The notes beneath the pieces were generated by a model. The model was not told where the DNA came from and searched no databases. It saw only the letters and a list, made by a program, of their open reading frames with translations. Source: VAZQ01 sp963739175 (lineage in GTDB: Bacteria; Pseudomonadota; Alphaproteobacteria; Rhizobiales; Xanthobacteraceae). From it: a DNA stretch of 64,000 bases. The first letter of the stretch is position 1, and the number at the start of each line of letters is the position of its first letter. Below are positions 18,502-27,764 of this stretch, piece after piece. The stretch covers positions 434,001 through 498,000 of the forward strand of contig CAVTZH010000009.1 of assembly GCA_963739175.1 (NCBI GenBank). The letters are read 5' to 3'. Position numbers and translations under genes: made by a program.

Positions 18502-19677
18502 ATGAAGGACGATATCGTCATCGTCAGCGCGGCGCGTACGGCCGTGGGCGCGTTCAATGGGGCGTTTGCAACCCTTCCGGCGCATGAGCTCGGCAAGGTC
18601 GCCATCGCGGAGGCGCTCAAGCGCGCCGGCGTCGAGGGGCCGCAAGTGTCCGAGGTCATTCTGGGACAGATCCTCACCGCCGGGCAGGGCCAGAACCCGG
18701 CGCGGCAAGCGTCGATCGCGGCCGGCATTCCGGTCGAGAGCCCGGCCTGGGGCGTCAACCAGCTCTGCGGTTCCGGCCTGCGCGCGGTCGCGCTCGGCTA
18801 TCAGGCGATCCTCAACGGCGACAGCGACATCGTGGTGGCCGGCGGCCAGGAGTCGATGAGCATGTCGCCGCACTGCCAGCATCTTCGCGGCGGCGTGAAG
18901 ATGGGCAACTTCGAGATGATCGACACCATGATCAAGGACGGATTGTGGGACGCGTTCAACGGCTACCACATGGGAACCACCGCCGAGAACGTCGCGCGCC
19001 AGTGGCAGATCACGCGGGCGCAGCAGGACGAGTTCGCAGTCGCCTCGCAGAACAAGGCGGAGGCCGCGCAGAAGGCCGGCAAGTTCAAGGACGAGATCGC
19101 GCCGGTCACCGTGAAGACCCGCAAGGGCGACGTGGTGGTCGATGCCGACGAATATCCCAAGCACGGCACCACGCTCGACATCGTCGGCAAGCTGCGCGCC
19201 GCCTTCGCCAAGGACGGCACCGTCACCGCCGCCAATGCCTCCGGCATCAATGACGGCGCCGCCGCGGTGGTGCTGATGACCGCGAGCGAAGCGCAGAAGC
19301 GCGGCAAGACGCCGTTGGCGCGCATCGTTTCGTGGGCGCATGCCGGCGTCGATCCGTCGATCATGGGCACCGGCCCGATCCCGGCCTCGCGCGCGGCGCT
19401 CAAGAAGGCCGGCTGGAAGGTCGAGGACCTCGACCTGATCGAGGCCAACGAGGCGTTCGCGGCGCAGGCCTGCGCGGTCAACAAGGACCTCGGCTGGGAC
19501 ACCGGCAAGGTCAACGTCAACGGCGGCGCGATCGCGATCGGTCATCCGATCGGCGCGTCCGGCGGCCGTGTGCTGGTGACGCTGCTGTTCGAGATGCAGA
19601 AGCGCAACGCCAAGAAGGGCCTCGCCACGCTCTGCATCGGCGGCGGCATGGGCATCGCCATGTGCGTGGAGCGGTGA
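18502..19677 (+). CDS. phbA: Acetyl-CoA C-acetyltransferase (beta-ketothiolase)
   Basis: Condenses two acetyl-CoA to acetoacetyl-CoA, the first step of PHB synthesis. The 391-aa thiolase has the nucleophile Cys in NQLCGSGLRA, GGQESMSMSPH, the His motif in NGGAIAIGHPIGASGGR, and the second Cys region CIGGGMGIAMCVER. GGAAGGAG lies 7 bases before ATG 18502. phbB follows after 47 bases, and phaR is divergent upstream, which fixes the PHB assignment. Confidence 0.96.
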   Translation: MKDDIVIVSAARTAVGAFNGAFATLPAHELGKVAIAEALKRAGVEGPQVSEVILGQILTAGQGQNPARQASIAAGIPVESPAWGVNQLCGSGLRAVALGYQAILNGDSDIVVAGGQESMSMSPHCQHLRGGVKMGNFEMIDTMIKDGLWDAFNGYHMGTTAENVARQWQITRAQQDEFAVASQNKAEAAQKAGKFKDEIAPVTVKTRKGDVVVDADEYPKHGTTLDIVGKLRAAFAKDGTVTAANASGINDGAAAVVLMTASEAQKRGKTPLARIVSWAHAGVDPSIMGTGPIPASRAALKKAGWKVEDLDLIEANEAFAAQACAVNKDLGWDTGKVNVNGGAIAIGHPIGASGGRVLVTLLFEMQKRNAKKGLATLCIGGGMGIAMCVER

Positions 19678-19724
19678 TTGCCGGTAATATCCGGCAATCT
19701 TGAAAATCAGGGAGGAGACGCCTT

Positions 19725-20450
19725 ATGGCGCGCGTTGCGGTGGTGACGGGTGGAACCCGCGGGATCGGCGAAGCGATCTCCAAGGCGCTGAAGGCGGCCG
19801 GCTACAAGGTGGCGGCGAACTACGGCGGCAATGACGAGGCCGCGCAGAAGTTCAAGGCCGAGACCGGCATCCCGGTCTACAAGTGGGACGTCTCGTCCTA
19901 TCAGTCCTGCGCCGACGGCCTGAAGCAGGTCGAAGCCGATCTCGGCCCGGTCGAGGTGCTGGTCAACAATGCCGGCATCACGCGCGACACCATGTTCCAT
20001 CGCATGAAGCCGGAGCAGTGGGGCGACGTCATCAACACCAATCTCAGCTCGCTGTTCAACATGTGCCGGCCGGTGATCGAAGGCATGCGCGAGCGCAAGT
20101 TCGGCCGCATCATCAACATCTCCTCGATCAACGGCCAGAAGGGCCAGATGGGGCAGACCAACTACTCCGCCGCCAAGGCCGGCGAGCTCGGCTTCACCAA
20201 GGCGCTGGCGCAGGAGAGCGCGCGCGCTGGCATCACCGTGAACGCGATCTGCCCGGGCTACATCGCGACCGAGATGGTCAAGGCGGTGCCGAAAGAGGTT
20301 CTCGAGAAGAACATCATTCCGCTCATTCCGCTCGGCCGCCTCGGCGAGCCGGAAGAGATCGCGCGCTGTGTGGTGTTCCTCGCCTCCGACGAGGCCGGGC
20401 TGATCACCGGCTCGACACTGTCCGCGAACGGCGGGCAGGTGATGGTGTGA
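19725..20450 (+). CDS. phbB: Acetoacetyl-CoA reductase (NADPH)
   Basis: Short-chain dehydrogenase that reduces acetoacetyl-CoA to (R)-3-hydroxybutyryl-CoA. The 241-aa product has the nucleotide motif TGGTRGIGEAI, NNAGITRDTMF, the catalytic Ser-Tyr-Lys set (ISSINGQKGQMGQTNYSAAK) and the C-terminal TGSTLSANGGQVMV. It is in an operon with phbA. GGAGGAGAC lies upstream of the ATG. Confidence 0.96.
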   Translation: MARVAVVTGGTRGIGEAISKALKAAGYKVAANYGGNDEAAQKFKAETGIPVYKWDVSSYQSCADGLKQVEADLGPVEVLVNNAGITRDTMFHRMKPEQWGDVINTNLSSLFNMCRPVIEGMRERKFGRIINISSINGQKGQMGQTNYSAAKAGELGFTKALAQESARAGITVNAICPGYIATEMVKAVPKEVLEKNIIPLIPLGRLGEPEEIARCVVFLASDEAGLITGSTLSANGGQVMV

Positions 20451-20453
20451 CTC

Positions 20454-21142
20454 GTGAGCGAAGCCTCGGCTGACACGCGTGGCGACATCAGCCGGCAATG
20501 GATCAAGGCCAATTTGTTGGGTGGCATCGTGTTCGCCGTGGTGCCTCTCGCCAGCGATCTTGTCATTAAGTGGGCCGGCATAAAGGCTGTCCATATCGGA
20601 ATAGTCGATTTGCTGGTACTGGGAATTGTCTTGGTTGCAGCTAATTCACTCAGTCTCCTGATCTTGGGATATCTGATCGGCGTCGTGCTTCGTCAAAAGT
20701 TGCCACTGTTCCCGTTGCGGGCGTGGCTCATACTGTTCGCCTTTTTTGGGCTTCTCGTCGGGCTCCTCACGACGATGGCATGGCTCGATGCGGAGAGTGA
20801 ACTGGACAAGATGGGATAATCTAAAATAACCTTACGTTGTTGAACCTTACGGTGTTGGCCGTCGGCATCGTCGTTGCGGGCATTGTGGGGATGTTGATTG
20901 GTGCGACAGCGGGGGCGCTTGAAGCCTTCGTCCTCCGCAAGACCGCCGAGGGGCTTCGGACTTGGGTCTTGTATTCGGCGCTCGCCGGCATACCGATCGT
21001 CGTCGTTATGGTGCCGATGGCCGTTTACGGACCACGGTCCGGTTTCGTCTCGGAAGTGCTTGAAGCGGTTGCCGGCTTTTTCGCCACCATCACTGGAGCC
21101 TTCATCATGCTGCCCGCAGTGCGACAGCTGCGCCCGCGCTGA
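20454..21142 (+). pseudogene. Broken first copy of a duplicated membrane protein gene
   Basis: Two open segments, 20454-20819 (121 aa) and 20837-21142 (101 aa), together match the intact neighbour at 21153-21815 along its length: RQWIKANLLGG against SQWIKANAIGA, ILGYLIGVVLRQKLPLFPLR against VLGYLSGVVLRTKLPAFPMR, and YGPRSGFVSEVLEAV against YGPQSGFAQELVVEL. Between them the sequence TAATCTAAAATAA puts stops in all three frames, followed by a near-perfect 14-base tandem duplication (ACCTTACGTTGTTG, ACCTTACGGTGTTG). The copy is AT-richer than its neighbour. I treat it as a decaying paralog, although the halves could be expressed as separate membrane peptides. Confidence 0.72.
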
Positions 21143-21152
21143 TATTGATGGT

Positions 21153-21815
21153 GTGAGCATCGGATCGGACACCGTGCACCCGAGTATCGGATCCCAGTGG
21201 ATCAAGGCCAATGCGATCGGCGCGGTCATCAACCTTGCCGTGAGCTTTGTCGCGTTTCTGGTCGGTCAGGCGCTCGGCGTGAGCGAGAAGGGTGCTTCCG
21301 CCGGATTGCAGACGGTCTTTGTGGTGGTCGCGACCGCGGCGCTGACGTTCGGCCTGTTCGTGCTGGGCTATCTCTCCGGCGTGGTGCTACGCACCAAGCT
21401 GCCGGCGTTTCCGATGCGCAGTTGGCTGGCGTTCTACGTCGTACTCGGCGCGGTCTTCGGAGCGGTCTCGGCGTATGCCTGGCTGACACCGGAACTGCCG
21501 ACCGATCCTGAGCCGGTCGAGACCGCCGTCGCCTTGGGATTGGCGCTCGGCGCCGCCATCGCCGGCATCGTGATCAGCACGGTGGTGGGATCAGTGCAGG
21601 CGCTGATCCTGCGTCCAGCGGCGGTCGGGCTCGGCCGCTGGATCGCCTGCTGCGCGCTCGCGGGCGCGTTGTTTGCACTGATCGTGCCGGCGGTGCTCTA
21701 CGGCCCGCAGTCCGGCTTCGCGCAGGAGCTTGTGGTCGAGCTTGTCACGCTGGTGGTGACGATCCTCGCCGCCGTTATTCTGCTACCGGCGGTGCTGCGG
21801 CTGCAGCCGCGCTGA
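21153..21815 (+). CDS. Integral membrane protein of unknown function (intact copy)
   Basis: The 220-aa protein has about six hydrophobic helices in two similar halves, each ending in a YGPQSGF-type or LPAxLRLQPR segment. No known family was recognised. Start GTG 21153 is the first in frame after the end of the broken paralog. It is probably a tandem duplicate of 20454-21142. It is convergent with the DUF985 gene. Confidence 0.72.
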   Translation: MSIGSDTVHPSIGSQWIKANAIGAVINLAVSFVAFLVGQALGVSEKGASAGLQTVFVVVATAALTFGLFVLGYLSGVVLRTKLPAFPMRSWLAFYVVLGAVFGAVSAYAWLTPELPTDPEPVETAVALGLALGAAIAGIVISTVVGSVQALILRPAAVGLGRWIACCALAGALFALIVPAVLYGPQSGFAQELVVELVTLVVTILAAVILLPAVLRLQPR

Positions 21816-21832
21816 CGTTCGCCCGACACCGC

Positions 21833-22267
21833 CTATCCTTTGCGTCCCGGCAACCAGTCCTTGGGTGCGAGCTCGAAACCCTCGAACTCGAAACCCGGCG
21901 CGACCGTGCAGCCGACCAGCGTCCAGTCGCCGAGGCTCTCGGCCGCCTGCCATGCATGCGCCGGCACCACCGCCTGCGGGCGCTCGCCGGCGGCGAGATC
22001 GGGACCGAGCGTGACGCGCTCGATCGGGCCGTGGCCGCTCGCCGCGGTCTCCAGCATCAGCGCGCTGCCGGCGTAGTAGTGCCAGACTTCGGCGGCGTCG
22101 ACCTTGTGCCAGTGCGAGCGCTCGCCGCGCGCCATCAGAAAGTAGATCGCGGTCGCGTGCGCGCGGCCGTCCGCGCGCGCATCGCGATGGGTCTCGATGA
22201 AGTGACCGCCTTCGGGATGCGGCTTGAGGGCGAGCATCCGGATGATCTCGGCCGCGGTGAGCTGCAC
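21833..22267 (-). CDS. DUF985 family cupin protein
   Basis: The 144-aa protein matches the DUF985 cupin pattern: RMLALKPHPEGGHFIETHRD at the N-terminus, RGERSHWHKVDAAEVWHYYAG with the metal-type His residues, VVPAHAWQAAESLGDWTLVG, and a C-terminal VAPGFEFEGFELAPKDWLPG. Its function is unknown, though the fold suggests a small-molecule isomerase or binding role. Start GTG 22267 lies 9 bases after the stop of gloB on the same strand, so they may be co-transcribed. A distant paralog with a Tat signal is at 46721-47374. Confidence 0.85.
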   Translation of the reverse strand: MQLTAAEIIRMLALKPHPEGGHFIETHRDARADGRAHATAIYFLMARGERSHWHKVDAAEVWHYYAGSALMLETAASGHGPIERVTLGPDLAAGERPQAVVPAHAWQAAESLGDWTLVGCTVAPGFEFEGFELAPKDWLPGRKG

Positions 22268-22275
22268 GCTGCGTC

Positions 22276-23043
22276 CTAGAACTTGTTCTTCCGCGTGCGG
22301 ATTTCGGCGAACACCTCGGCCGCCGGCGCGCCCGCCATGCCCACCGCCTTGGCGACCTCCGGCACGTCGGCGCGCAGGAACGGATTGGCGGCCTTCTCGT
22401 CGCCCAGCCGCGAGGGCGCCGTCGGCTTGCCGGCGGCAAGCAGCTGCGTGACTTCCTGCTCGCGCGCGGCCAGCGCCTTGTTGCCGGGCTCGATGGTCTT
22501 GGCGAAGCGGATGTTCGCCAGCGTGTACTCGTGGCCGCAGTGAACCATGGTGTCGTCGGGCAGCGCGCGCAGCTTCAGCATCGATTGCCACATCTGCTCC
22601 ATCGTGCCTTCGATCACGCGGCCGCAGCCGATCGAGAACAGCGTGTCGCCGGCGAACACGAGCTTGTCGGCGCCGAAGTGGAGCGTCGCCGGCGCCGAGG
22701 TATGCCCCGGCGTTACGATCACGCGGCCTTCGAGCGCGCCGACGCGGACGGTGTCGCCGTCGCGTACGGTCTCGTCGACGTCGGGAATGCCGCCGGCTTC
22801 GCCGTCGGGCGCCACCACGCGGCAGCGGTAGCGGTCCTTGAGCTCGGCGATGCCGCCGGTGTGGTCGGCATGATGGTGCGTCACCAGGATGTCGGTGAGC
22901 TTCCAGCCGGTGGCCTTGAGCGCGGCCTCGACCGGCGCCGCCTCCGGCGCGTCGATCGCTGCGGTGCGGCCGCTGCCGGGGTCGTGCAGCAGCACGCCGA
23001 AATTGTCCTTGAGACACATGAAGAGACGGGTTTGCGCAGCCAT
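22276..23043 (-). CDS. gloB: Hydroxyacylglutathione hydrolase (glyoxalase II)
   Basis: Hydrolyses S-D-lactoylglutathione to D-lactate in methylglyoxal detoxification. The 255-aa metallo-beta-lactamase-fold enzyme shows the binuclear metal motif VTHHHADHTGG, VTPGHTSAPATLHFG, VFAGDTLFSIGCGR and HCGHEYTLANIRFA, plus a C-terminal NPFLRAD segment typical of GloB. ATG 23043 is taken as the start because MAAQTRLFMCLKDNFG matches the family N-terminus; the frame is open further upstream. It is divergent from the methyltransferase gene. Confidence 0.92.
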   Translation of the reverse strand: MAAQTRLFMCLKDNFGVLLHDPGSGRTAAIDAPEAAPVEAALKATGWKLTDILVTHHHADHTGGIAELKDRYRCRVVAPDGEAGGIPDVDETVRDGDTVRVGALEGRVIVTPGHTSAPATLHFGADKLVFAGDTLFSIGCGRVIEGTMEQMWQSMLKLRALPDDTMVHCGHEYTLANIRFAKTIEPGNKALAAREQEVTQLLAAGKPTAPSRLGDEKAANPFLRADVPEVAKAVGMAGAPAAEVFAEIRTRKNKF

Positions 23044-23164
23044 AGTCCTCTCCGGGTAACGTGCCGATAATGCCCGTAGGGCGTTATCGTTCGGCGTTAA
23101 CGGATCATCCGCTTTCACGGATGATGACGCAACAACCGCGGCGCGGCGTGCTAAATTTGGCCCC

Positions 23165-23905
23165 ATGTCCATCGACGTCGTCGACCTGCGCAATTTCTAC
23201 ACCCAGCGGCTCGGGGTGGTGGCGCGGCGCTTCATCAGCCGCGGCATCCGCGCGCGGTTCAACGATACCCGCGGCATGAGCATGCTCGGCGTCGGCTATG
23301 CGACGCCCTATCTCGGCCTGTTCCGGGAGGAGGCGGAGCGCTGCCTCGCCTTCATGCCGGCGGCGCAGGGCGTGATGAAGTGGCCATCGCAGCGCCCGAG
23401 CCTCGCGACGCTGGTCGACGAGCTCGACCTGCCGCTGCAGGATTCCTCGGTCGATCGCGTGCTGCTGGCGCACGCGCTCGAGATGGCGCACGACCCGGCC
23501 GCGCTGCTGCGCGAAGTCTGGCGCGTGCTGGCGGCGGGCGGACGTCTGTTGGCGGTGGTGCCGAACCGGCGCGGCGTGTGGGCGCGCATGGACACGACGC
23601 CGTTCGGACACGGGCGTCCGTATTCGCGCTCGCAGATCACGCAGCTCCTGCGTGACACCTGGTTCACGCCGGTCGGATGGAGCGAGGTGCTGTACGTGCC
23701 GCCGATCGGGCGCGGCTGGTTCCTGCGCTCGGCGGTGGCGTGGGAGCGTGCGGGCGCGACGATCTCGGCACCGTTCGCGGGTGTGCATATCGTCGAAGCG
23801 ACCAAGCAGGTCTATCGCGCGATACCGGCGCGGCGCGAGCGGCGCCGACTCGTGCCGGCATTGGAGCCGGCGCTGGCGCCTTCGCCGCGCGATATCCAAG
23901 TTTGA
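23165..23905 (+). CDS. Class I SAM-dependent methyltransferase
   Basis: The 246-aa product looks like the methyltransferase commonly divergent from gloB in alphaproteobacteria. The SAM region is weakly visible as MSMLGVGYATPYLGLFREEA, with SSVDRVLLAHALEMAHDP as motif II/III and EVWRVLAAGGRLLAVVPNRRG as the post-motif. The C-terminus is basic and proline-rich. The substrate is unknown. Confidence 0.82.
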   Translation: MSIDVVDLRNFYTQRLGVVARRFISRGIRARFNDTRGMSMLGVGYATPYLGLFREEAERCLAFMPAAQGVMKWPSQRPSLATLVDELDLPLQDSSVDRVLLAHALEMAHDPAALLREVWRVLAAGGRLLAVVPNRRGVWARMDTTPFGHGRPYSRSQITQLLRDTWFTPVGWSEVLYVPPIGRGWFLRSAVAWERAGATISAPFAGVHIVEATKQVYRAIPARRERRRLVPALEPALAPSPRDIQV

Positions 23906-23927
23906 ATCAGGGATCGCTGAAAAACGT

Positions 23928-23954
23928 ATGCCCGGCACCTAAGCGCCGGGCATG
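23928..23954. terminator. Hairpin between convergent genes
   Basis: ATGCCCGGC and GCCGGGCAT form a 9-base stem around an 8-base loop, 22 bases after the methyltransferase stop and 25 bases before the stop of the DUF4167 gene. No U-run is attached, so it may be a dispersed repeat rather than an intrinsic terminator. Confidence 0.5.
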
Positions 23955-23979
23955 ACGTCACTAGCAAATCGAGATCAGA

Positions 23980-24690
23980 TCAGTCCTGCGGCGCGGCGTC
24001 GTCGCGCGGGCCGCCCTCGCGCGGGCCGCGATGGCGGCGGCGGCGGCGATGCAGCGGGAAACGATCCGGCTGGCCGTCATGGCCGTTCTGGTTGGCCTGC
24101 TGGCCGCCCGCGCTCTGCGGCTGTCCGCCGGTGATGAACGACGGCAGCCGATCGACGTCGCCGTTGTCATTCGGTTGCTGCCGGGGCTGCGGCTGCGGCT
24201 GCTGTTGCGGATTGGGAAACGGCTGCGCCTCACGCGGCAGATAGGGTTGCGGCTCGCGCGTGCCGTAGGCGTAGGGCTCGCCGCCGCCGGCTTGCATGGG
24301 CTGCTGGTTGCCGGGGTTGGCGGCGCTGTCCTCTTCGCCGTCCTCGAACGAGTCGTCGCGCATGTCGCTGCGCATATCGGTCTCGGGGCGATTGTTGAAT
24401 TGCGGATTCTGCTGGCGGAACTGTTCCTGCGCAGCGGCGATCAGACGATTGTAGTGCTCGGCGTGCTGATAGTAGTTCTCGGCCGCCACCGGATCTCCGG
24501 ACGATTGCGCGTCACGGGCAAGCTGGACGTATTTCTCGGCGATGTGAGACGGATTTCCGCGGATCTTAACGTCGGGTCCGTTGGACTCGAAAACCCGCGA
24601 CATCGGGTTCTGATTCTTGTTGCGGTGATGTGAGTGGTGATGCTGGTTGTTGCGACCGCGCATCCGCTTGTTGTTCTGACCGTTTCTCAT
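23980..24690 (-). CDS. DUF4167 domain protein
   Basis: The 236-aa product has the DUF4167 core at the N-terminus (about 1-85): QNNKRMRGRNNQHHHSHH, SRVFESNGPDVKIRGNPSH and YVQLARDAQSSGDPVAAENY. The remaining part is low-complexity, Gln/Pro/Asn-rich (QPQPRQQPNDNGD) and ends with an Arg cluster RRRRRHRGPREGG. The composition suggests an RNA-binding, disordered protein. The family is regularly found next to prmC-prfA in Hyphomicrobiales, as here. Confidence 0.9.
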   Translation of the reverse strand: MRNGQNNKRMRGRNNQHHHSHHRNKNQNPMSRVFESNGPDVKIRGNPSHIAEKYVQLARDAQSSGDPVAAENYYQHAEHYNRLIAAAQEQFRQQNPQFNNRPETDMRSDMRDDSFEDGEEDSAANPGNQQPMQAGGGEPYAYGTREPQPYLPREAQPFPNPQQQPQPQPRQQPNDNGDVDRLPSFITGGQPQSAGGQQANQNGHDGQPDRFPLHRRRRRHRGPREGGPRDDAAPQD

Positions 24691-25178
24691 GACTCGCCTG
24701 TTTGTATCCTCTTGCTTGGCGGTTATCGCCGCCTTGCTTCACGTCCGGTTCCACGCTCGCGCGACGATCACATCGATGCGGCACAAGGGCCGCGTCCTGC
24801 CGGATCAAACGCGCTACCGAATTGCGGCACGGCGTGCCGCAATTTCGGATTTCGTGTCACGAAGCAGCAACCCCTTCCCGCAACCTTCTTTGCGGTGTTG
24901 CCCACCTCTCGTCATGCGCAACGCTCATATCGCGGGCGGCGCAAACCGATGAAGCATTTCGATCCCAGGAAGGCGAACCTACTGCCGGATGTCCGGCCTG
25001 AACTTGATTCGCGCCTTGTGCCTGTGGCTCTCCGAGCGTCGCTGCGGGCTCTTGCTGGCGCCTGGGGTCGATTCCTGCGCGAAACCTAGTCGTTCTTGAC
25101 CCACAATCCAAGTGCTTTTTTGCGTGGCTGAATTGTGGAGGCGGTATGCCGATTCCCGCGATTTTGGGGCACAAATAA
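24691..25178. other. Gene-free stretch upstream of DUF4167, containing a perfect hairpin
   Basis: A 488-base gap between prmC and DUF4167, both on the minus strand. The main structure is a perfect palindrome at 24820-24844, AATTGCGGCAC with a GGC loop and GTGCCGCAATT. It probably holds the prmC terminator and the DUF4167 promoter. A 46-codon open frame at about 24951-25089 on the plus strand has no recognisable features. Confidence 0.5.
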
Positions 25179-26072
25179 CTATTCCGAAACCGTGATGGCG
25201 AGGGCGCGTGGCACACCAGACAAGTCGTTGCGACATGCGCCCGGCGTGAGGCCGGCCGCAGCCGTTAACGACGTCACGGCGTCGCGCTGTCCGGCGCCAA
25301 GCTCGAGCACCAGCAGGCCGCCGGGCGCCAACAGCCGGCGCGCATCGTTGGCGATGGCGCGATAGGCGGCGAGGCCATCCGCTCCGCCGTCGAGCGCCGC
25401 CCGCGGATCGAAGTCGCGCACCTCCGGCGCCAGCGCCGCGATGTCGCCGCTCGCCACGTAGGGCGGGTTGGCGACGATCAGATCGAAGCCGCCACCCAGC
25501 GCCGCGCCACCCAGCGCCGCACCGTGGTCGCAGGCGACAAACGATGCGCGGCCGGCCAAGCCGAGCGCGGCGGCATTCGACCGGGCGCAGGACAGCGCCG
25601 CGACACTGATATCGGTGCCGACGCCGTGCGCCGCCGGCAGCTCGGAGAGCAGCGCCAGCAGCAATGCGCCCGAGCCGGTGTCGAGGTCGGCGATACGCAA
25701 CGCGCGGCCGCGCGCTCCGCTAAGCGCCGCGAGCGCGGCCTCGACCACGGTTTCGGTCTCCGGCCGCGGCACCAGCGTGTCGGCATTGAGCGCGAGCGGG
25801 AGCCCCCAGAATTCCTTGGTGCCGACGATGCGCGCCACCGGCTCGCCGTTGAGGCGCCGCTGCGCCAGCGCGGCGACCGCATCGATCTCGCCGTCGGTCA
25901 GGCGGCGCTCTGCCTGTGACGCCAGCGCGGCATGGTCGAGCTTGAGCGCATGGCCCACGAGAATGCGCGCGTCGAGATCGGGCGTATCGAGGGCTGCATT
26001 GCTGAACTCGCGCGCCAGCTGCCGGCGCGCGGCGGCAATGGAGAACGCGGTGTCGGCCGCGACCGCCGCCAT
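25179..26072 (-). CDS. prmC: Peptide chain release factor N(5)-glutamine methyltransferase
   Basis: Methylates the Gln of the GGQ motif in release factors. The 297-aa product has an N-terminal helical domain with RILVGHALKLDHAALASQ, then EFWGLPLALNADTLVPRPET, the SAM motif DLDTGSGALLLALLSELPAA (DLGTGSG in most relatives), and the diagnostic NPPYV within FDLIVANPPYVASGDIAAL. ATG 26072 overlaps the prfA stop (TGATG), so it is coupled to its substrate gene. Confidence 0.93.
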   Translation of the reverse strand: MAAVAADTAFSIAAARRQLAREFSNAALDTPDLDARILVGHALKLDHAALASQAERRLTDGEIDAVAALAQRRLNGEPVARIVGTKEFWGLPLALNADTLVPRPETETVVEAALAALSGARGRALRIADLDTGSGALLLALLSELPAAHGVGTDISVAALSCARSNAAALGLAGRASFVACDHGAALGGAALGGGFDLIVANPPYVASGDIAALAPEVRDFDPRAALDGGADGLAAYRAIANDARRLLAPGGLLVLELGAGQRDAVTSLTAAAGLTPGACRNDLSGVPRALAITVSE

Positions 26073-27147
26073 CACGACGACTCCGCCGCCAACAGCTCCG
26101 CCTGATGCTCCGTCACCAGCGCGTCGATGATCTCGCCGAGCGCCTCGCCCTCGATGATCTGCGGCAGCTTGTAGCAGCGTCAGGTTGATGCGGTGATCGC
26201 TGACGCGGCCCTGCGGGAAATTGTAGGTGCGGATGCGCTCGGAGCGGTCGCCGGAGCCGATCTGGCCGCGCCGCTCGGCCGCGCGCGCGGAGTCGCGCTT
26301 CTGGCGCTCGTGCTCGTAGAGGCGGGCGCGCAGCACCGCCATCGCCTTGGCGCGGTTGCGGTGCTGGGAGCGATCCTCCTGCATCTTCACTTCGATGCCG
26401 GTGGGAATATGGGACACGCGGATCGCGGATTCGGTCTTGTTGACGTGCTGGCCGCCGGCGCCGCCGGCGCGCAGCGTGTCGATGCGCAGGTCGGCATCGT
26501 TGATGACGATGTCGACGTCCTCGACTTCCGGCAGCACCGCGACCGTCGCGGCCGAGGTGTGGATGCGGCCGGAGGCCTCGGTGTCGGGCACGCGCTGCAC
26601 GCGATGCACGCCGGATTCGAATTTGAGCTTGGCGAAGGCGCCGCGGCCTTTGATCTCGGCGACGATTTCCTTGTAGCCGCCCATCGAGCCCTCGCTCGCG
26701 GAGACCACGTCGACCTTCCAGCCCTGCTTGGCGGCGAAGCGCTCGTACATGCGGAAGAGATCGCCGGCAAACAACGAAGCCTCGTCGCCGCCGGTGCCGG
26801 CGCGGATTTCGATGATGACGTTGCGGTCGTCCATCGCATCCTTGGGCAGCAGCGCGAGCTTGAGCTGCTGCTCCAGCGCGGCGCGCTTCTGCTCCAATAC
26901 CGGCTTCTCGGCCTGCGCCATCGAGCGCATCTCGGCGTCGGTCTTGGGATCGTCGATGCAGCGCGTCGAGGCCGTCGACTTCCGCGACGACATCGCGGTA
27001 GGCCTTCACGGCATCGACGACCGGGTTGAGCTCGGCGAATTCGCGCGACAGCTTCACAAAGGTCTCGGGCGCGAGCTGGGTCGACAGCTCGCTCTCGATC
27101 GCCTTGTGGCGGGTCACCAGCGCGTCAAGTTTCTGTTCAGGCAGCAT
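26072..27147 (-). CDS. prfA: Peptide chain release factor 1, two apparent frameshifts
   Basis: Terminates translation at UAA and UAG. After repair the protein is about 357 aa, the normal RF1 length. The GGQ loop is present in RAGGAGGQHVNKTESAIR, along with IEIRAGTGGDEASLFAGD and QEDRSQHRNRAKAMAVLR. Two single-base insertions break the frame: an extra C after GACGCGCTG near 26957 (then ATCGACGATCCC), and an extra C after ACGCTG near 26173 (then TACAAGCTGCCGCAG). The span is two bases over whole codons. The gene is essential, so sequencing error is the likely cause. Confidence 0.92.
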
Positions 27148-27253
27148 GAGTTGGTTATGTCGCTTCGTCGGCTATTGGAATCGGCGCAAGTGGCGGTGTA
27201 TGTCAATGGTACAGGGAACCGGAACCGGCCCGAGATAGCGCAAGGGAGCAAAA

Positions 27254-27649
27254 ATGCCCAAGATCAGGCACCTGGCCATCATCTGCATGGACCCCGAGAA
27301 ACTCGCGAAGTTCTATACCGAGGTTTTCGAGATGAAGGTGGTGGCCCGCAACGGCCGCAACAACGTGTTCCTGACCGACGGCTACATGAATCTCGCGCTG
27401 CTCAGCCAGAAGGCCGAAGGCAAGGCCAATGGCCTTAACCACTTCGGCTTTCATGTCGAGGATTCGGACGTGATCGCCGAGCGGCTGAAGAACTGGGACA
27501 TCGTCGGCCCGTCCGAGCGGCCCGCCGACCGCACCTATGCCGAGCAGCGGGCGACCGATCCCGAAGGTAACATGTACGACATCGCGGAGGGCGGCTTCGA
27601 CCGCGACCTCGCGACGCCCAAGAAAACCAAGGCGCCGGTGACGGCCTGA
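27254..27649 (+). CDS. VOC (glyoxalase/dioxygenase-fold) family protein
   Basis: The 131-aa single-module VOC protein begins IRHLAIICMDPEKLAKFYTE and shows NHFGFHVEDSDVIAERL and the C-terminal RATDPEGNMYDIAEGG with the usual His and Glu metal ligand positions. The reaction is unknown. GGGAGC lies upstream of ATG 27254. It is divergent from prfA. Confidence 0.85.
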   Translation: MPKIRHLAIICMDPEKLAKFYTEVFEMKVVARNGRNNVFLTDGYMNLALLSQKAEGKANGLNHFGFHVEDSDVIAERLKNWDIVGPSERPADRTYAEQRATDPEGNMYDIAEGGFDRDLATPKKTKAPVTA

Positions 27650-27683
27650 TCGTCGTGCTTGGCCTACAGGGACCTCTCCCCGC

Positions 27684-27764
27684 TCGTCCCCGCGAAGGCG
27701 GGGACCCAGGGGCCCAAACGAAAGGCCGGCAAGTCTGGATTCCCGCTTGCGCGGGAATGAGCGG
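27684..27764. repeat. Dispersed palindromic repeat (GTCCCCGCGAAGGCGGGGAC type)
   Basis: The left hairpin, CGTCCCCGCGAAGGCGGGGAC, and the right hairpin, TTCCCGCTTGCGCGGGAATGA (each within the limit as core 18-20 base units), are the two halves of a dispersed repeat typical of alphaproteobacteria. It overlaps the first codons of the Bug receptor gene, and its terminal GGGAATGAGCGG supplies the ATG. Confidence 0.75.

Noticed and set aside
24634..25089. Open frame of 151 codons on the plus strand between DUF4167 and prmC
   Set aside because: It overlaps the DUF4167 promoter side, has no ribosome site, no domain, and atypical composition. Left as intergenic.
25179..26993. A 604-aa RF1/PrmC fusion protein
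   Set aside because: Produced by one inserted base near the prfA end; both genes have normal boundaries with a TGATG overlap after repair.
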